Assembly (NCBI GenBank): GCA_013003075.1 | Contig: JABDLJ010000002.1 | Location: 1 to 63,429 of the forward strand | Length of the DNA: 63,429 nucleotides | Source of the DNA: Paracoccaceae bacterium | Lineage (GTDB): Bacteria; Pseudomonadota; Alphaproteobacteria; Rhodobacterales; Rhodobacteraceae | Direction of reading: 5' to 3' | Shown here: one piece after another, positions 59,537 to 63,429 of the stretch | Layout of the letters: every line of letters begins with the position of its first letter | How positions within the stretch are numbered: the stretch's first letter is position 1 | Position numbers and translations under genes: made by a program | The notes under the pieces: model-generated | What the model saw: only the letters and a program-made list of their open reading frames with translations | What the model was told of the DNA's origin: nothing | The model's database searches: none

Positions 59537-60250
59537 ATGACGCGGGAACATGGACATTCAGAGGTTGAGATCGCGGCGCGGATCGGCGCGCCACCTTCAG
59601 CAGCATATTTGCGCGATACCGTGTACGGCGCGATCGACGGGGCAGTCACCACGTTTGCCATTGTTGCAGGCGTCGTCGGTGCCGGTCTTTCAACGCGGGT
59701 CATCATCGCGCTGGGAATAGCCAACGTGTTGGCCGACGGGTTTTCAATGGCGGCCGCGAATTACTCAGGCATCAAGGCCGAGTTGGACAACGCCAAACGA
59801 CTGCGGGCCGTCGAAGAGCGCCACATAGATGAAGTGCCGGATGGCGAGAAACGCGAGCTTAAGGAAATCCTTGCGCGCAAAGGGCTTTCGGGGCGCCTTC
59901 TGGATGAGGCCACCGACACGATTGCGCAGAACCGTGATGCCTGGATACAATTGATGCTGGTTGATGAATACGGGCTTTCTCCGGTCGATCCGCACCCGAT
60001 GCGCGCGGCGCTTGTGACGTTCGGAGCATTTCTTCTGGCCGGCCTCGTGCCGCTTGTCCCATTCATAATGGCCACCGACGCGGCGTTTGCGTGGTCTTTG
60101 GGTCTGACCGGTGGCGTTTTCTTTGCGGTCGGCGCGCTGAAAAGCGTCTGGTCGACGGCGCCCTGGTGGCGGTCGGGGCTGGAGACACTTGCGATCGGCG
60201 GCATCGCTGCAGCGATAGCGTTTTACGTGGGCTCTCTGTTTCACGAATAG
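59537..60250 (+). CDS. VIT1/CCC1-family transporter
   Basis: A 237-aa membrane protein of the vacuolar iron transporter-like family, which moves Fe2+ or Mn2+. LRDTVYGAIDGAVTTFAIVAGVVGAGLS holds the first helix with its acidic and glycine motif. Helices two (about 45-65) and three to five (about 150-230) follow around a soluble, charged cytosolic loop (LRAVEERHIDEVPDGEKRELKEIL). The substrate metal is inferred from the family. ATG 59537 gives MTREHGHSEVEI; the frame opens earlier at 59486. Confidence 0.85.
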   Translation: MTREHGHSEVEIAARIGAPPSAAYLRDTVYGAIDGAVTTFAIVAGVVGAGLSTRVIIALGIANVLADGFSMAAANYSGIKAELDNAKRLRAVEERHIDEVPDGEKRELKEILARKGLSGRLLDEATDTIAQNRDAWIQLMLVDEYGLSPVDPHPMRAALVTFGAFLLAGLVPLVPFIMATDAAFAWSLGLTGGVFFAVGALKSVWSTAPWWRSGLETLAIGGIAAAIAFYVGSLFHE

Positions 60251-60465
60251 CTGGCGCCGTTTCAACGGACGCCAAATCGGCCACGCTCTGCCTTTACGCC
60301 GCGCAGCGGCGCGCCTATAACGCGCCACATGACGAGCCGTTTTGCGATCATCATTCGAATAAGCGGCCCGGCGCTCTGACATCTGGGCTGCCGGGACAAG
60401 GCGTATGACATGCTCGCGCCGCCCCTCCACCGACATCGTAGTTCCGTTTGCAAGGACATGGCCCC

Positions 60466-63393
60466 ATGTGCGCCGACACGCCCGACTATAAAGACACACT
60501 GAACCTCCCGGTTACCGATTTTCCGATGCGCGCGGGCCTGCCCAAACGCGAGCCGGGGTGGCTGGAGCGTTGGGAGAAGATCGGCATCTACGAGCTGTTG
60601 CGCGACAAGGCCAGGACCGAAGAGCGGCCACCCTTTACGTTGCATGACGGGCCGCCTTACGCCAACGGGCACCTGCATATCGGGCACGCGCTCAACAAGA
60701 TTCTGAAAGACATGGTGGTGCGCAGCCAGCAGATGATGGGCCGCGATGCGCGCTATATTCCGGGTTGGGACTGCCACGGGCTACCGATCGAATGGAAGAT
60801 CGAAGAGAAGTACCGCCAGAAGGGGCGCGACAAGGACCAGGTTCCGGTCGTTGATTTCCGGCAGGAATGCCGGGCCTTCGCCAACGGCTGGATCGACATT
60901 CAAAGAGATGAGTTCAAGCGTCTTGGCGTAACCGGGAACTGGGACGATCCCTACCTGACGATGGATTTTCACGCAGAGCGCGTGATTGCCGAGGAGTTTC
61001 AGAAATTCCTGATGAACGGCACGCTCTTCCAGGGCTCCAAGCCGGTGATGTGGTCACCGGTGGAAAAGACCGCGCTGGCCGAGGCAGAGGTCGAATACCA
61101 CGACCACCAGAGCCATACGATCTGGGTGCGGTTCCCGGTTGTGAGTACGGGAGCCTCCGGCGGAGGTATTTTTGGCCAGATGAAAGGCCTGTCGGTCGTG
61201 ATCTGGACGACGACGCCCTGGACGATCCCGCAAAACCGGGCGATCTGCTACGGGCCCGATATCTCATACGGGCTTTTCGAGGTGATCGGCCGACCACAAG
61301 AGTGCTGGGCGACCATCGGCGAGCGGATGCTGGTGGCTGATGCGTTGGCAGACAGCATCTTTTCCCAGGCGCGGCTCGATCCCTCGATGGTGCGGCGGAT
61401 CGGGGATGTCAGCGCCGCCGATCTTGAGGGACTTGTCTGCGCGCATCCGTTACGCGCAACCGATGGCGGGGCTGGCGAGTGGGATTTCGACGTGCCGCTT
61501 CTGCCGGGAGATCACGTGACCGACGATGCCGGTACAGGGTTCGTTCACACCGCCCCCAGCCACGGCGACGACGACTATCAGATCGGTTTGAAGCACGGTC
61601 TGCCGATGACCTACAACGTTTTGGAAGACGGCTCTTTCCGTGAGGATCTGCCGCTGTTCGGCGGCGCGAAGATCCTCAAGGCAAACGGCAAAGAAGGCGA
61701 TGCCAACAAGCGGATCATCGACAAGCTGGTCGAAATCGGCGCGCTTCTGGCGCGCGGGCGGCTGACGCACAGCTATCCGCATTCCTGGCGTTCGAAAGCG
61801 CCGCTGATCTATCGCAACACGCCGCAATGGTTTGCCGCCATCGACCGTCCGGTGGGTGACGGGCAGGACGCGTTTGGCACCACGATCCGCGAGCGCGCGT
61901 TGCGCTCTATCGATGAGCTTGTGACATGGACGCCGAAGACCGGGCGCAACCGGCTATTTTCGATGATCGAGGCGCGCCCGGACTGGGTTTTGTCGCGGCA
62001 GCGCGCCTGGGGCGTTCCGCTGACCTGCTTTGTGAAGCGTGGCGCCAGGCCGGACGATGCCGATTTCCTGCTCAGGGACAAAAAGGTGAATGCGCGCATC
62101 CTGGAGGCTTTCGAGGCCGAGGGAGCGGATGCGTGGTACCGGGACGGTGCCAAAGAGCGGTTCCTGGGCAATGATCATGCGGCTGATGCGTATGAACAGG
62201 TTTTCGATATTCTGGATGTCTGGTTCGACAGTGGCTCGACCCATGCATTCGTTCTGCGCGACCGCGACGATGGCAGTGAAGACGGGATTGCCGATCTTTA
62301 CCTTGAGGGCACCGACCAGCATCGCGGCTGGTTCCATTCCTCGATGCTGCAGGCGTGCGGCACGATCGGGCGCGCGCCCTATCGCGGCGTTCTGACCCAC
62401 GGCTTCACACTCGATGAGAAGGGCGTGAAGATGTCCAAATCGCTTGGCAACACCATCGTTCCAGAGCAGGTGGTCAAGCAGTATGGCGCGGATATCCTGC
62501 GGCTTTGGGTGGCGCAGACCGACTATACCGGCGACCAGCGCATAGGTCCCGAGATCCTCAAGGGAACCGCTGACAGTTATCGCAGGCTGCGCAACACGAT
62601 GCGGTTCATGCTTGGAAACCTGGATGGCTTTTCCGAGGAGGAGCGTGTCGATCCGGCTGAGATGCCCGAGCTTGAGCGCTGGGTTCTGCACCGCATGGCC
62701 GAGCTCGACACGCGCGTGCGCGAAGGCTATGCGGCTTACGATTTTCAGGGCGTCTTCCAGGCGCTTTTCAATTTTGCCACGGTGGATCTGTCGTCCTTCT
62801 ATTTCGACATCCGCAAGGACGCGCTTTATTGCGACGGCCCTTCGGCGCGGCGCAATGCTGCGCGGAGCGTCCTTGATATCCTTTTTCACCGGCTGACGAG
62901 CTGGCTGGCGCCGATCCTTGTCTTCACGGCCGAGGAGGTCTGGCTGGAGCGGTATCCGGGAGAGGCCAGCTCGATCCACCTGACGGATATTCCTGAGACC
63001 CCGAAGGACTGGCTGGATGTTCCGCTGGCCAAAAAATGGGCTGGCATTCGCCGCGTTCGCCGCGTCGTGACTGCGGCGCTGGAGGTGCAGCGCCAGGAGA
63101 AGGTGATCGGCGCGAGCCTGGAGGCGGCGCCCGTGGTCCATGTCGAGGACCCAAGCGCGCTGGCGGCGCTGAAGACGGTGGCGTTTGAGGACATCGCGAT
63201 CACCTCGGCGGTGTCTCTGACCGGCGATCCCAGCCCGTCCGAGGCGTTCAGGTTGCCCGAGATCGAAGGGGTTGGCGTGGTGTTCGAGCGCGCTGGCGGC
63301 GCGAAATGCGACCGCTGCTGGAAAATCCTTCCGGATGTGGGCATGCATTCCCATCCGGGCGTCTGCGCACGGTGTGATGCCGCTTTGAGCTGA
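60466..63393 (+). CDS. ileS: Isoleucine--tRNA ligase
   Basis: IleS charges tRNA-Ile. The 975-aa class I enzyme has HIGH (residues 71-74 in NGHLHIGHALNKIL), KMSKS (655-659), a long editing domain between them, and a C-terminal zinc ribbon (CDRCWKI...CARCDA). ATG 60466 is used; the TTG at 60448 only lengthens it by six residues. The stop is at 63391-63393, just before the poly-G contig end. Confidence 0.97.
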   Translation: MCADTPDYKDTLNLPVTDFPMRAGLPKREPGWLERWEKIGIYELLRDKARTEERPPFTLHDGPPYANGHLHIGHALNKILKDMVVRSQQMMGRDARYIPGWDCHGLPIEWKIEEKYRQKGRDKDQVPVVDFRQECRAFANGWIDIQRDEFKRLGVTGNWDDPYLTMDFHAERVIAEEFQKFLMNGTLFQGSKPVMWSPVEKTALAEAEVEYHDHQSHTIWVRFPVVSTGASGGGIFGQMKGLSVVIWTTTPWTIPQNRAICYGPDISYGLFEVIGRPQECWATIGERMLVADALADSIFSQARLDPSMVRRIGDVSAADLEGLVCAHPLRATDGGAGEWDFDVPLLPGDHVTDDAGTGFVHTAPSHGDDDYQIGLKHGLPMTYNVLEDGSFREDLPLFGGAKILKANGKEGDANKRIIDKLVEIGALLARGRLTHSYPHSWRSKAPLIYRNTPQWFAAIDRPVGDGQDAFGTTIRERALRSIDELVTWTPKTGRNRLFSMIEARPDWVLSRQRAWGVPLTCFVKRGARPDDADFLLRDKKVNARILEAFEAEGADAWYRDGAKERFLGNDHAADAYEQVFDILDVWFDSGSTHAFVLRDRDDGSEDGIADLYLEGTDQHRGWFHSSMLQACGTIGRAPYRGVLTHGFTLDEKGVKMSKSLGNTIVPEQVVKQYGADILRLWVAQTDYTGDQRIGPEILKGTADSYRRLRNTMRFMLGNLDGFSEEERVDPAEMPELERWVLHRMAELDTRVREGYAAYDFQGVFQALFNFATVDLSSFYFDIRKDALYCDGPSARRNAARSVLDILFHRLTSWLAPILVFTAEEVWLERYPGEASSIHLTDIPETPKDWLDVPLAKKWAGIRRVRRVVTAALEVQRQEKVIGASLEAAPVVHVEDPSALAALKTVAFEDIAITSAVSLTGDPSPSEAFRLPEIEGVGVVFERAGGAKCDRCWKILPDVGMHSHPGVCARCDAALS

Positions 63394-63402
63394 GCGAGAG
63401 GT

Positions 63403-63429
63403 GGGGGGGGGGGGGGGGGGGGGGGGGGG
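63403..63429. other. 27-base poly-G run at the contig end
   Basis: The last 27 bases are all G, following a normal sequence that leaves the ileS stop codon. Such runs at a contig edge are typical of two-colour sequencing chemistry, where no signal is called as G. It is unlikely to be real chromosomal sequence. Confidence 0.85.

Overview
This window looks like a chromosomal contig from a marine alphaproteobacterium of the Rhodobacteraceae (Roseobacter type). The grounds are high GC, tight ATGA overlaps between genes, TTG/GTG starts, a MaeB-type malic enzyme, a DmdC-like acyl-CoA dehydrogenase inside a beta-oxidation operon, and a cuckoo/CcsR-like small RNA. Both ends look like assembly breaks. 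The left end lies inside an IS3-type transposase, and the right end is a 27-base run of G that is probably a sequencing artefact.

Layout. 1-1.5 kb: IS3 end, an AT-rich stretch without genes, a 48-aa lipoprotein, a cluster of DnaA-box-like sites, and an unexplained 57-bp tandem repeat in which each unit starts with a tiny UUCG or UUU hairpin. 1.5-12.6 kb: a frameshifted Phd-like antitoxin, rhodanese, cytochrome b561, alpha/beta hydrolase, glyA, nadK, prpE, a LAS-type metallopeptidase, maeB, and a VOC/cupin protein. 12.7-17.2 kb: the nucleoside salvage operon cdd-deoA-deoB-add-upp. 17.3-20.8 kb: SPOR protein, a degenerate M48-like membrane protein, an EamA transporter and a sulfotransferase. 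20.8-29.1 kb (minus strand): a fatty/acyl-CoA degradation operon (acyl-CoA dehydrogenase, small protein, GST, thiolase, NTF2-like, cupin, FadJ-like) with two MerR regulators upstream. 29.2-35.8 kb: two hotdog thioesterases, MATE pump, ArsC-like protein, pyrD, DUF952, 5'-nucleotidase and an SRAP protein.

36.1-52.8 kb is one uninterrupted plus-strand block: glpD-glpK-glgP-glgB-glgC-glgA-glgX-pgm, followed by a GH13-type protein that resembles glucosylglycerol hydrolase. It joins glycerol catabolism to glycogen synthesis and breakdown. If the last gene is what it seems, hydrolysis of glucosylglycerol would feed glycerol to GlpK/GlpD and glucose to central metabolism.

52.9-63.4 kb: HupE-like and DUF4198 proteins, divergent; truA; the ycjX-ycjF pair; an OmpA-domain protein; a VIT/CCC1 transporter; and ileS. 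I found no tRNA, rRNA, CRISPR array, prophage or complete mobile element. Most of the window is ordinary core chromosome. The best candidates for something new are the 57-bp hairpin repeat, the minus-strand sRNA upstream of glpD, and the glycerol/glycogen/glucosylglycerol block.
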